Shown piece after piece: positions 39,001 through 46,660 of a stretch of 64,000 bases of DNA (positions are counted from its first letter, which is position 1; each line of letters opens with the position of its first letter). A program made the translations under genes and the position numbers. A model generated the notes under the pieces. The model worked only from the letters and a program-made list of their open reading frames with translations, did not search any database and was not told the DNA's origin. The DNA is taken from assembly GCF_004339015.1 (NCBI RefSeq), contig NZ_SMFQ01000003.1, forward strand, positions 1 through 64,000. The letters run 5' to 3'. This DNA comes from Cocleimonas flava. Lineage in GTDB: Bacteria > Pseudomonadota > Gammaproteobacteria > Thiotrichales > Thiotrichaceae.

Positions 39001-42000
39001 TCTGCCAATAGTTCATGGTTATTCGTGTCGTTGTCTTGTACCAGTTTAAAAACTTTTACAGGTCTTTGATTTGCATTGTACTCGTAGCTGAAGAAATCAC
39101 TTGTCTCGGGGCTGCCGCTCTTATTGTATTTTATTGTATTGCTGTCACCATTGAATAGTTTTTGTAATCCTTGGGGAAAATCTTTTTTTATTGTTGATAT
39201 GCGCTGTGTGTTTTTTGGTTGTTTACTGTTGGTTTTGCTTTTTGCTTTAGTGTTGTCTTCTGTTGATATTTGAAGGTCAGGTATTTTTATTTTTACATCT
39301 TGAAACTTTTTAGAGTATTTTTCAGCTAGCGTTATTAGTTTTCTATTTTCTGCTTTGGATGCGATAGTATTAATCTTTGTGTTTTCAGAAGTATTAGCTT
39401 TATGTAACTTCGAATTGTCGTGCTCTTCATTTTTTTCGTTTAAACGATGTCCTACTTTTTTATACTGGCCCTTTGTAGAAATGTTTTTAGAAATAGTTAA
39501 TTGTCCCTGAGTTTTATTTTTAGATAAAAGCCGATTACCTTTTGTTTCTTCAGGATATTCATAACTATCTGCTTTTACAGTGCCGTCGTCGAGGTGGACT
39601 CTATGGGTACGATTGCCTACCTTGTCGTAGCTAAACTTATATAAGCCAGTTAGTGTGTCTGCATAAGACAAGCGTCCTTGGTCATAATCATAGCTTTGCA
39701 GAGTACCGTTTTCATCAATACCAGTGATATTGCCTTTTGGATCATAGGTATATTGAAGTTTTAAGGTATTTGCTATTTGTATTCCCTGTAATTGTCCATC
39801 TTCCCTATAGGTATATTGGGTCTGTAAGCCGTTGTGTGAAAGGTAGCTGCTTTTACCGTCTGTTGAATCATGGTCTATTTCACTAACAATGTTTTCTTGC
39901 TTCATACCAAATAGGCTTTCACGGGTAATAGCGCGAAGTTTACCTGTTTGATGATTATTTTCGTTACCAAGATCACCTTGAGCATAGTAGTGATAACGAA
40001 GTGTTTGACCATCTGGTAGATGCTTTTTGTACAGTTTGTCTTGCTCGTTGTATTCGTAGCTTGTAGTGAATGACTCTGTATCTATTTTTCGTGTATGGGT
40101 AATCAGATGGCCTTCATTATTGTAGTCAAAGGACTCTGTAGTGTACTTGTTCGAAGTACTTGCAAGTTTTCCTGTATTCACGTCATAGGTGAAAGTTGTT
40201 ATACCATCGGTGTTTTCATTGCTAATGATTTGGTTTGCTGCATTCCATTGATAGGTGGTTATATTGCCATCCGCATCCGTGCGTTGAATGCGATTACCAG
40301 ATGCGTCATAACTATATAGATTCGTGCCTGTATCAGGGCTGATATGTTGCACTGTTCTGCCAAAGTCATCTTTCATGACTTGAGTTTTATTATCTCTGGG
40401 ATCTGTCAGAGCGGTATTTTGGCCTTTATTGTCATAACTATATTGGGTAGCAACATCCCCAGGTTGCGTTACGCTAAGCAATTGTCCAAGGTCGTTATAA
40501 TTTAAATCTATTGATTTGTTGTTCTTTGATACGTGGACTAGCTGACCTTTGTCATCATATTGGTAATCTATTTCTGACTCATCATCAAGGGTTTTAATTT
40601 GGGTTTTAGCTAAGCGTCGTTGGGCATCATAGAGATAGCTAATAGAATTGAGTACATCACCATTAGAACCTATAAGTTGAGTTAGCGTTCGACGACTTTC
40701 AGAGTCATGAAGCTGTTTTATTTTGCGCCCTTTATGATCACTTATCGAACTTAATCGATCGGCATCATCGTATTTCAACGTACTAACATCGCCATCAGCG
40801 GATGTGAGTTTTGTCAGGCGACCTTCGATATCATAGGTGTATTGTATGCTACGTTGGCGTTGTTTTATTTCTGATATTTTGCCTTGAGGGTTATAGCTGA
40901 TAAATAAAGGGCTTTGGCTGGATTGCTGTATTTTGGTGGGACGTCCATTCACATCATATCCAAGCACATTAATGATCTGGCCATCTGCTTGAGAAAGCGA
41001 TTGAATGCGATTTTGCTCATCATAACTCAGCTTGGTCAGGTCTTGAACATCATTTCTAGGTCCGTCAATAAGAGTTAAATTACCCTGTGAGTATTGTAGA
41101 TTTGTCGTGCGTTCTATCGTTTCGAAACTACCATCAGGTAATGGGCTAAATCCTGTTTCTGTCAAACTCACTGGTAACTGCTGTTCGTTATAAGTTACTT
41201 TGGTAACATGTTCTCCATTACTATTAACACTGGGTCTTGCAATGAGTGTAGGGCGGGATAAATTACCATCATATTCGTATCTTGCAATAAGTGTTTCAGT
41301 TGAGTCCTTCAACTTTTTAACAATTTTAGTAGTACGTCCTAATGCATCGTAATCATAAACGATGATATCCCCTGATTTTGTGTCGGTAGAGGTCGCAATC
41401 TGGTATCGGTCATTATAGGTATATATTTTATTAGTAGGTGGGCAAGTTACACAACCTGGTCCTTCGCTGCTTAGTAATAAAAATTGGCTGATTGAGTCAT
41501 GAAAGCGCCATGTATAGGTGTTTTTCTGCCCCAGAGAATTGGTTGAAATGGTCGTTCCTATTTCCCCCATGACTTCCGGGATACGGTATTCCAGGGTTAC
41601 CTTTTCAGCGCCATCCGCGTGGGTAGATAAGTTAGCACGTCCTTCATCAGTGTATGCCCATGTGGCATAGCGAACACCTGATCTGTTTGTAATACCTGTT
41701 AAGTGATTGGGAAAACCAATATCTTCATAATGATAAATTCGGCTCGTACCATCTGGGTAGGTGGCTTTAGAGAGATTGTGATCAGAGTCATAGCTATAAG
41801 AAATCACTCCGCCATCGGGTAAGGTTATAGATTGTAGATGGCCTGCTAGTTCCAATTCATTGCTTGCATCTTCATAGAAATTAGCCAGCGCACTGCTGCC
41901 TTCAGAGTAGTTAAAGAGGAGGGTGCGTCCTTTGGCGTCTGTTACTTGTGAGAGTTTTTTATTTTGTGCTTTTCCTGTGTACTTTAAGGTATAGCTATGA

Positions 42001-42596
42001 TTTCCCGGATAGACTATTTTAGTCGGAAAGTTACTGTTAAAAATAATTTGTCGACCGTCTTGTAGAATCCAGGTTGGCCATTTACCAACCCGTCCAACTG
42101 TTCCGTCTGAAGGAGATACTGCTCGATAGACTTTTGCTTTTGGGTCCAATGTAAAAATGATACGACGACCATCACTTTGATTTATTTGTATTGTTTTTTG
42201 ATCGTCTGAGTACTTCATTTGTACATCAAAAGAATGACTCCAACCTAGACCAATTCCTGTATCAGTTGAAATATTCAATGAGTTGTAATGACGTCTAAAT
42301 AGTAGAGAAGCGATTCCATTTGCAGGCTGGTAATCAATCTCATTTTGGTATTTATTACCCGTAATGATACTAATAGGGTTACCGTTAGTAGCGGAAGGGT
42401 TATTCGAGGGTGGTGCGCTAGCAGGTGATTGTTGTAGGCATGGATTTTCTCCTGAAAAAGGAGACCCGCTTGACGATGAACTTTGACCTGATCCTAGTGG
42501 ACATGAAGCCGCAAAAGATTGTATTGGAATTAAGAAAAAAAATGACAAACAAAAGAGAGTGATCTTTAGGTGTTTGAGCGATTTTTTAAAATCCAT
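36096..42596 (-). CDS. Exported YD/Rhs repeat protein 1 with LysM pair and unknown C-terminal domain
   Basis: The 2166-residue protein has a Sec signal peptide (residues 1-29, ending SFAA), a DUF6531-like start (NPISIITGNKYQNEIDY), many YD repeats from about 230 to 1300, and the Rhs core end YDPETGRYITSDPIGLKGG near residue 1350. Two LysM domains follow (TIASGDTLANIA and TVVCGDTLSELA, about 1425-1535), then about 620 residues I cannot assign. A Lys/Thr-rich insert (about residues 1027-1157) interrupts the YD array and is absent from paralogue 2. A G-rich repeat is translated at about residue 1241. No immunity-like gene follows, so a toxin role is unproven. The N-terminal 1200 residues are closely similar to the gene at 46661. 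Confidence 0.88.
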   Translation of the reverse strand: MDFKKSLKHLKITLFCLSFFFLIPIQSFAASCPLGSGQSSSSSGSPFSGENPCLQQSPASAPPSNNPSATNGNPISIITGNKYQNEIDYQPANGIASLLFRRHYNSLNISTDTGIGLGWSHSFDVQMKYSDDQKTIQINQSDGRRIIFTLDPKAKVYRAVSPSDGTVGRVGKWPTWILQDGRQIIFNSNFPTKIVYPGNHSYTLKYTGKAQNKKLSQVTDAKGRTLLFNYSEGSSALANFYEDASNELELAGHLQSITLPDGGVISYSYDSDHNLSKATYPDGTSRIYHYEDIGFPNHLTGITNRSGVRYATWAYTDEGRANLSTHADGAEKVTLEYRIPEVMGEIGTTISTNSLGQKNTYTWRFHDSISQFLLLSSEGPGCVTCPPTNKIYTYNDRYQIATSTDTKSGDIIVYDYDALGRTTKIVKKLKDSTETLIARYEYDGNLSRPTLIARPSVNSNGEHVTKVTYNEQQLPVSLTETGFSPLPDGSFETIERTTNLQYSQGNLTLIDGPRNDVQDLTKLSYDEQNRIQSLSQADGQIINVLGYDVNGRPTKIQQSSQSPLFISYNPQGKISEIKQRQRSIQYTYDIEGRLTKLTSADGDVSTLKYDDADRLSSISDHKGRKIKQLHDSESRRTLTQLIGSNGDVLNSISYLYDAQRRLAKTQIKTLDDESEIDYQYDDKGQLVHVSKNNKSIDLNYNDLGQLLSVTQPGDVATQYSYDNKGQNTALTDPRDNKTQVMKDDFGRTVQHISPDTGTNLYSYDASGNRIQRTDADGNITTYQWNAANQIISNENTDGITTFTYDVNTGKLASTSNKYTTESFDYNNEGHLITHTRKIDTESFTTSYEYNEQDKLYKKHLPDGQTLRYHYYAQGDLGNENNHQTGKLRAITRESLFGMKQENIVSEIDHDSTDGKSSYLSHNGLQTQYTYREDGQLQGIQIANTLKLQYTYDPKGNITGIDENGTLQSYDYDQGRLSYADTLTGLYKFSYDKVGNRTHRVHLDDGTVKADSYEYPEETKGNRLLSKNKTQGQLTISKNISTKGQYKKVGHRLNEKNEEHDNSKLHKANTSENTKINTIASKAENRKLITLAEKYSKKFQDVKIKIPDLQISTEDNTKAKSKTNSKQPKNTQRISTIKKDFPQGLQKLFNGDSNTIKYNKSGSPETSDFFSYEYNANQRPVKVFKLVQDNDTNNHELLAEYQYNSFGERIKKVSYSGGKQSKTTYYLYDGHTLTTEIEKVPVSGGVTFNQFIYLNKQPIAKLENKQLYAIHSDLLGTPKAASNDQKQTVWKASYTPFGKATVTNNTIAINLRLPGQYEDQETGTHYNYLRDYDPETGRYITSDPIGLKGGINTYAYVKNNPLELSDRLGLAPNDSRLDYLRDSLKPSTNSCSSINTSPLSALNQTTANQCSNTANIQVTDNNQAPDITTVYTIASGDTLANIAIAHGTSTDRLQILNDIENINQIRAGDTLLIPLEGDTAQFHPSYTVVCGDTLSELAEQFGIPLEDLIKLNEDFIDDIDLIYIGQEIIVTDTDTSEPVPTVVDPPPVDKCEGATPPDYVAEAQADGIIFDDLYHDGLLFGEERLVDRITNLSVGSNIELITRDSFSIDLNLSDFLDVNTSDKLKDRIKKIGNSNLGKAGGLVTSALGLTIPDNYQTQSAIKTKVTKREDGKYEISTYTLDKNGISWETSISKWLGLSEQSTEKIQGYVDNLPDWVPLPESIFDDNGKIKPDAAQLYAQIRDMDYSGVQKTYIADDADLAINVVNYFRAMDNTPLNDWDMEGGYGNLGLPKLSEPVSNHDGRDGDSGIGFSECLDQLQVSTRTIENGYENRADGHGSIFWANMVGYEGRIENSGHTVREQTPDGYTETDIETYKYSNRARTRVGTEKDIWDATYDSTEIKRTYIGDELVNIEIKIHNKSTGADVHIQNGQNFNKEIVISLDPRKITNTPYRNPLITQENLITDHSLDFLSGAKWRNREELSDSEKAQYAVDMANELFEIQRNGKIPTPPGTEKLYGSTALNDEISIALDSHSSIKDSPTPKLDNLTNYLSAVYGADAINSVNVTQEQNNSKDAEIWEYSPFNRGKTEDLGDQIGGKIGDVIKKAGSNINRFTPASAVWGAVSNSMTENTFIETYTSENIEVVDDPSRVHIYAPPYPEPGDDDTTLAP
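38857..38890 (-). repeat. G-rich dispersed repeat, copy 10, translated inside Rhs protein 1
   Basis: The copy is in the sense of the gene and reads in frame as VPVSGGVTF. The same site in Rhs protein 2 carries copy 13. Confidence 0.88.
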
Positions 42597-43061
42597 ATTC
42601 TACCTTAATTAATTGTAAATACTGGGGAAATTCAACTGGTCTTAAAGCTAGTTTGTATTATTTGGTAAAGTATCAATCAAAGAAAAATTATGATACATAT
42701 AATTCGCATATTTAGTATAAAAGTAGAAAATTTATACAGCACCTTCTTGTGAGTTACATAAAAGTGCTCGAAAGTAGGGGGGTGGCTTAAAACTACGCAC
42801 TACTTTAGGGCAATTTTTTTATTTCACCATTGCTTCCTTAAAAATATGATCTTGCTATTTTTAAAATAAATAGTGTACTAACCATAGATAGAAGGTGTGG
42901 GTATGCGGATGTAAATTTTTTTAAATTATATTGCATTTAAATCAGGATTTATCCTGAGAAAATTAAACAAATATGTTCAAAAAGTAGATAAGAAATGAAT
43001 CTCAAAACAAGATATGTATTTACTTTGATTAAAGTGAAAACTGGGGTCAAGTAGATGTATG
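42597..43061. other. Intergenic region upstream of Rhs protein 1
   Basis: Contains repeat copy 11 and presumably the promoter of the rhs gene, which I could not locate. The rest is A+T-rich. A GGGGTCAA motif near 43044 recurs at 44252. No coding remnant is evident. Confidence 0.45.
42760..42789 (+). repeat. G-rich dispersed repeat, copy 11
   Basis: Variant GTGCTCGAAAGTAGGGGGGT followed by GGCTTA, in the spacer between the PQQ-like gene and Rhs protein 1. Confidence 0.82.
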
Positions 43062-44150
43062 TTATTGGTTTTCTAAGATATAGATATTACTATCACAGTC
43101 AATGATGTACATACGATCATCATGAATAATAGGTGCTGAATTTAATGCGTTTGAAGCTTTCGAAATGATTTCAAGGTCAATTTCAATATCTACTAAACAT
43201 TCAAGTTCGTGGTTATCGGTATTAATTACGCCAACTTGAGGAAGGTAGGTTTTTAAAATTTCATCGTAGCCGTTACTGGCAAAATATAGATAACCGCCAT
43301 TTGAAAGATAGTTTTTATGAGTGCTAGCTCGCAGGTGAGGGTAATCAGATATAAAATCAATTTCTTTTTCAATAACACCAGAGATTGGGTTTACAACTTG
43401 GAATATGCTGTCACCAAAAGTATATAGCTTTTTACTTTCTTTGCTGTATTGATAAATTGGGTATAAAGGTTGTTTGAGAATCTCCCAGAGAACTTTACCC
43501 GTATTAACATTCAATCCAACCAGGTTGTAGTGGGTATTATTCTGGTATTCACCTTGGTTATGATATTGAAGTCCAATCACAAGAATATCATCAACGACTT
43601 GCATGTAGTGACGCCCACTCGAATCGTCATTAAAATCAAAGCGCCATAGCTCAGTATCTGTGTTTGGACTAATACGTTTTAAACATTTGTTGTTTGAACT
43701 TTCATCGCTAAGTAAAAGGTCGCCATTTACTATAGAATATAATGTATTTTTATAATTCCATTGATAGTAAGTATCACAAGATGATAATGACTTTAACTCA
43801 TAACTGTATGACCATTTAGGTTTTCTTGTTAGGGTAGAGCTTAGGCAATAGGTATCATCGAATATCAGAATATTCTTCTCGTTCGTTGTACAAACTTTCT
43901 CTAATGAAAAGTTATCAATGTGTAGTTTTTTTAAGGTATTGCCATAAGAGAGGTAAAGGTACTTTTCTGATATAACTTTAAAAATATTTCCTTTGCCTAA
44001 ATCTAGCAAAGGTGAAAAGTCATTTGTGGATAGAATTTTGAGGGTATTATTCTCTTCATAAATAGCTAAATATCCACTGTTCAGTAATTTTTCGGCACCT
44101 TCAGTATTAAAACCGCCCCATGCATATCGCTTATAAATTCCTTTCCACAT
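43062..44150 (-). CDS. PQQ-like beta-propeller protein, possible orphan immunity protein
   Basis: The 362 residues have repeated blade-like strands (GLNVNTGKVLWEIL, TELWRFDFND, YLYFASNGY, IYILENQ) typical of PQQ-like beta-propeller repeats. There is no signal peptide, so it is probably cytoplasmic. Its ATG lies two bases after the stop of a 35-codon open tail, the spacing expected for a toxin end followed by its immunity gene. I infer but cannot prove an immunity role. Its own upstream toxin body is missing. Confidence 0.6.
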   Translation of the reverse strand: MWKGIYKRYAWGGFNTEGAEKLLNSGYLAIYEENNTLKILSTNDFSPLLDLGKGNIFKVISEKYLYLSYGNTLKKLHIDNFSLEKVCTTNEKNILIFDDTYCLSSTLTRKPKWSYSYELKSLSSCDTYYQWNYKNTLYSIVNGDLLLSDESSNNKCLKRISPNTDTELWRFDFNDDSSGRHYMQVVDDILVIGLQYHNQGEYQNNTHYNLVGLNVNTGKVLWEILKQPLYPIYQYSKESKKLYTFGDSIFQVVNPISGVIEKEIDFISDYPHLRASTHKNYLSNGGYLYFASNGYDEILKTYLPQVGVINTDNHELECLVDIEIDLEIISKASNALNSAPIIHDDRMYIIDCDSNIYILENQ

Positions 44151-44152
44151 AT

Positions 44153-44260
44153 TTATTTTGCCAAAAATATTGTGTTGAACTGGTTGTCTACGTTTTCAAA
44201 AAGGCTTTCTATTGAACCACCATACTTATCCAAAGGAGTATGGATAATATCGGGGTCAAA
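44153..44260 (-). pseudogene. Possible C-terminal tail of a lost toxin gene
   Basis: An open stretch of 35 codons (HTPLDKYGGSIESLFENVDN) ends in TAA two bases before the PQQ-like gene. It has protein-like composition and is preceded directly by a stop. Homology is not recognised. Confidence 0.35.
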
Positions 44261-44370
44261 TTATTTTCGTTAAGACAGAATCGAAACTCGGTGCATGGGT
44301 TGATTATTGGGACAAAAATATTGGTGTCTTTAAGAAATTTTATAAAGAATTCTTTGATTATTATATTGTT

Positions 44371-44766
44371 TTACCAATCAATAAATGGAAATAACTCTCT
44401 GAAACGCCTCTCAATATGGGGATTTTCTTCAAGTGCTTTTAACGCCTTCTCCCTTGGTACTGCATCACTTACAAAGTCATCTCGCCTTTTATAGCCAATA
44501 CCTTCAAGCGCATAATCCTCTATTTTCGTGTGTTTCCAGTAAGGGTTAAAACCCATTACTGATAACGGCTTAAAATCAAACTTATTCTCTATATCTAAGA
44601 TGTCCCAAAAATACAAAGGAACATCTTTTTGAATTTCTATAACATGATAAATCCACTGTTTAAATTCATTAAAATCCAATATTCCAGATACAAGACAAGC
44701 TTTTGCAAAACCAACATCATCACAATCATTTTTTCCAACCGTAGAACCATATTTACTGCCCTGCAA
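44371..44766 (-). CDS. Probable immunity protein for an HNH-nuclease toxin
   Basis: A small soluble protein of 131 residues from the TTG at 44766, which has GGAG nine bases upstream and lies just inside the toxin remnant; the frame is open further up to 44784. It contains STVGKNDCDDVGFAKACL, then WIYHVIEIQKDVPLYFWDIL. It overlaps and follows the decayed HNH toxin tail, as immunity genes do. The function is inferred from position; I cannot name the immunity family. Confidence 0.6.
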   Translation of the reverse strand: MQGSKYGSTVGKNDCDDVGFAKACLVSGILDFNEFKQWIYHVIEIQKDVPLYFWDILDIENKFDFKPLSVMGFNPYWKHTKIEDYALEGIGYKRRDDFVSDAVPREKALKALEENPHIERRFRELFPFIDW

Positions 44767-44929
44767 TCTTTGCTTCTCCACCAATGTGATCCGTTTTGCT
44801 GTGAACTATCTTATCAACCAATTGTATTCTTCAACCATGTTGTTGATAATGCCATGTATAATTTGAAATTTTAGCATTTTCTGATTGAATAGCATTTAAT
44901 TGGTCAGCATTAAATATAGATCTTGGCTC
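44753..44929 (-). pseudogene. HNH-nuclease toxin C-terminal remnant with internal TGA
   Basis: Read on the minus strand in one frame it gives SIFNADQLNAIQSENAKISN, then YTWHYQQHG, a TGA at 44833-44831, RIQLVDKIVHSKTDHIGG and EAKIAGQ with a TAA. TWHxxQ, a hydrophobic QLV and H-x-GG in this order are the tail of HNH nuclease domains at the C end of Rhs and contact-dependent toxins. The upstream body is missing and the frame dissolves near repeat copy 12. The intact probable immunity gene follows directly. Confidence 0.7.
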
Positions 44930-44989
44930 TGGTTTACAATAAATAGGTCAGCAATAATAATATTATTAGGTCATACCTTTTAGTTATTA

Positions 44990-45016
44990 AAAAAGTTCCT
45001 GAAAGTAGGGGGGATA
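44990..45016 (+). repeat. G-rich dispersed repeat, copy 12 (partial)
   Basis: A run, then TTCCTGAAAGTAGGGGGGAT. It sits where the HNH toxin remnant loses its 5' part. Confidence 0.75.
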
Positions 45017-45111
45017 GAGTGTTCTAATTATTTAAATTTATTCAAGTTTAAGTTTATGAAAAACTATGGTGTGAGGTAAGTTAATTTTAAATAAGTACCC
45101 TAGGATTAAAA

Positions 45112-45762
45112 TTAGTAATTATTTGCATGCTCAAATTTTTTCATGGGGGTATTTTCATATTTAGTTACAAGCTTATTCCAGTGAGAATATAGTTCACCAA
45201 TAGTAAGTTCATTAAACTTATTATGTCCGCGTATTTCTAAGGTTCTTTCATCTTCAACTTTCATAAATCTTATATGCATTGAATAGTTTTGATCACTAGG
45301 ATTAAAGTGACTGAATTCAATCCAAGAAGCAGAATTTTTATTAGATTCTATTGGTAGAATATACTCGCCTGTCTTTAGATCAATTAATTCAAATACATCT
45401 TTTGCTGTTTTATTTTCTAGAAGACTTTTTAATGTAGAGTATCTTTCTGGGTTGTTTTTCATATCTTTAATATAAGATAAAGCAATATTTTTAGTATCGT
45501 TTTCAAACGAGGTACTAACTTCAAACATTAGTTTATAAGTATTAGCATCTATAATCCTAGATGATGCTTTTGGTTTGTTAGATTTTATATCTGCGTTAAT
45601 TAAACTGTTTTTCTTTTGTTGATTTAGTGCAGCTGATTTATTAGCTTCTAAGTAATAAATATATTCACCTTGAGGTTCCCTTCCAATGAATAAGTCTTCT
45701 ACGGTTGCAACATTTGTAGAGATAGTAGAAATGCTGAAAATCACGATTAAGTTTGGAATCAT
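45112..45762 (-). CDS. Exported hypothetical protein after PoNi
   Basis: The 216-residue protein begins with a hydrophobic signal-like segment (MIPNLIVIFSISTISTNVA) and is otherwise hydrophilic, with Asn/Lys-rich regions and a C-terminal domain (MHIRFMKVEDERTLEIRG). It lies 30 bases after the PoNi gene, so it is probably in the same operon. Function is not recognised. A periplasmic accessory or second immunity role is possible. Confidence 0.6.
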   Translation of the reverse strand: MIPNLIVIFSISTISTNVATVEDLFIGREPQGEYIYYLEANKSAALNQQKKNSLINADIKSNKPKASSRIIDANTYKLMFEVSTSFENDTKNIALSYIKDMKNNPERYSTLKSLLENKTAKDVFELIDLKTGEYILPIESNKNSASWIEFSHFNPSDQNYSMHIRFMKVEDERTLEIRGHNKFNELTIGELYSHWNKLVTKYENTPMKKFEHANNY

Positions 45763-45792
45763 TTTTATACCTAAATTTAAGAAAATTAATTT

Positions 45793-46605
45793 TTAGTTTT
45801 TAAAATGAACTAGATCATCTGGATAATATTCATTATCTCGGAAGGTTGTATCATCTATATCAAAAAACTTAACAACTAAGGCAACTTCCCAAGCCCAAAA
45901 TCCTTTATAAGTAGCGTTTTTTACTTCTAGCTCTTTATATAAGGTTTTGTTGGTAAGTTGTTTTTGTCTATGTATACCTAGTGACCCCAACCCTTTGAGG
46001 TTGGAGAGTAACTTTCCCCAGTCTTTTAAGTATAATTCAACAAGTGTGATACGTTTATTTTCATCAGCATCAATTATTTGGTCTAATAAAGTAAAAGTTT
46101 CTGGGTTACCTGAAATGTTCGAAATTTTTCGATCTTGTTGAAAGCGAGATAAAACAACATCTAGTAAACGGTCTTCACTTTCTGGTGCAAGAAAAGGGGC
46201 TATTTTTGAGATCTTATCTTTATTAATACCGAAACAAATAAACCAACTGAGTAGTGTATATAAAGATAAAATACGATGTGGGCTTACAAGTTTACCAGGA
46301 TAGAAATATGTTTTTCCCATATAGCCTTGTTTTTTAATTTCTTCCGCAACCCAGACATACCTGTCTATTGCTTCCAAGGCACGTTTTTCTAATAGACTTA
46401 AGTCATCACCTCTAGAATACATATAGGTGATATCCTCAATATAATCATTGGTATATCCACCTGTTAATGCTGCAAAATTTCGGGGTTTTGTAGGGTCTTC
46501 ATTTACTTTTTTATAAACAGCTATTTTATCTGTATTATGTGTATATTGTTGTTTTAGGTTCAAAATGTCATCAAACCACTCTCTGGGTTTTAATTTATCT
46601 CTCAT
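45793..46605 (-). CDS. PoNi-type immunity protein (DUF1910/DUF1911)
   Basis: The protein has 270 residues. MRDKLKPREWFDDILN opens a helical DUF1910-like domain. The second half matches the DUF1911 pattern, with LYLKDWGKLL and the diagnostic YKGFWAWEVALVVKFF followed by DNEYYPDDLVH. These paired domains define PoNi proteins, which neutralise PoNe DNase toxins. It follows the PoNe-ending Rhs gene by 55 bases in the same direction, the expected toxin-immunity order. Confidence 0.85.
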   Translation of the reverse strand: MRDKLKPREWFDDILNLKQQYTHNTDKIAVYKKVNEDPTKPRNFAALTGGYTNDYIEDITYMYSRGDDLSLLEKRALEAIDRYVWVAEEIKKQGYMGKTYFYPGKLVSPHRILSLYTLLSWFICFGINKDKISKIAPFLAPESEDRLLDVVLSRFQQDRKISNISGNPETFTLLDQIIDADENKRITLVELYLKDWGKLLSNLKGLGSLGIHRQKQLTNKTLYKELEVKNATYKGFWAWEVALVVKFFDIDDTTFRDNEYYPDDLVHFKN

Positions 46606-46660
46606 AATTTCTGTCTGTCTTAAAGTTATACAAATAAATGGTGTTTAAGAAACAATTTTC

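Noticed and set aside
44806-44877. Upstream extension of the immunity gene through an in-frame TAG (from ATG 44877)
   Set aside because: The overlapping frame matches an HNH toxin tail better, and the TTG at 44766 has its own GGAG site.
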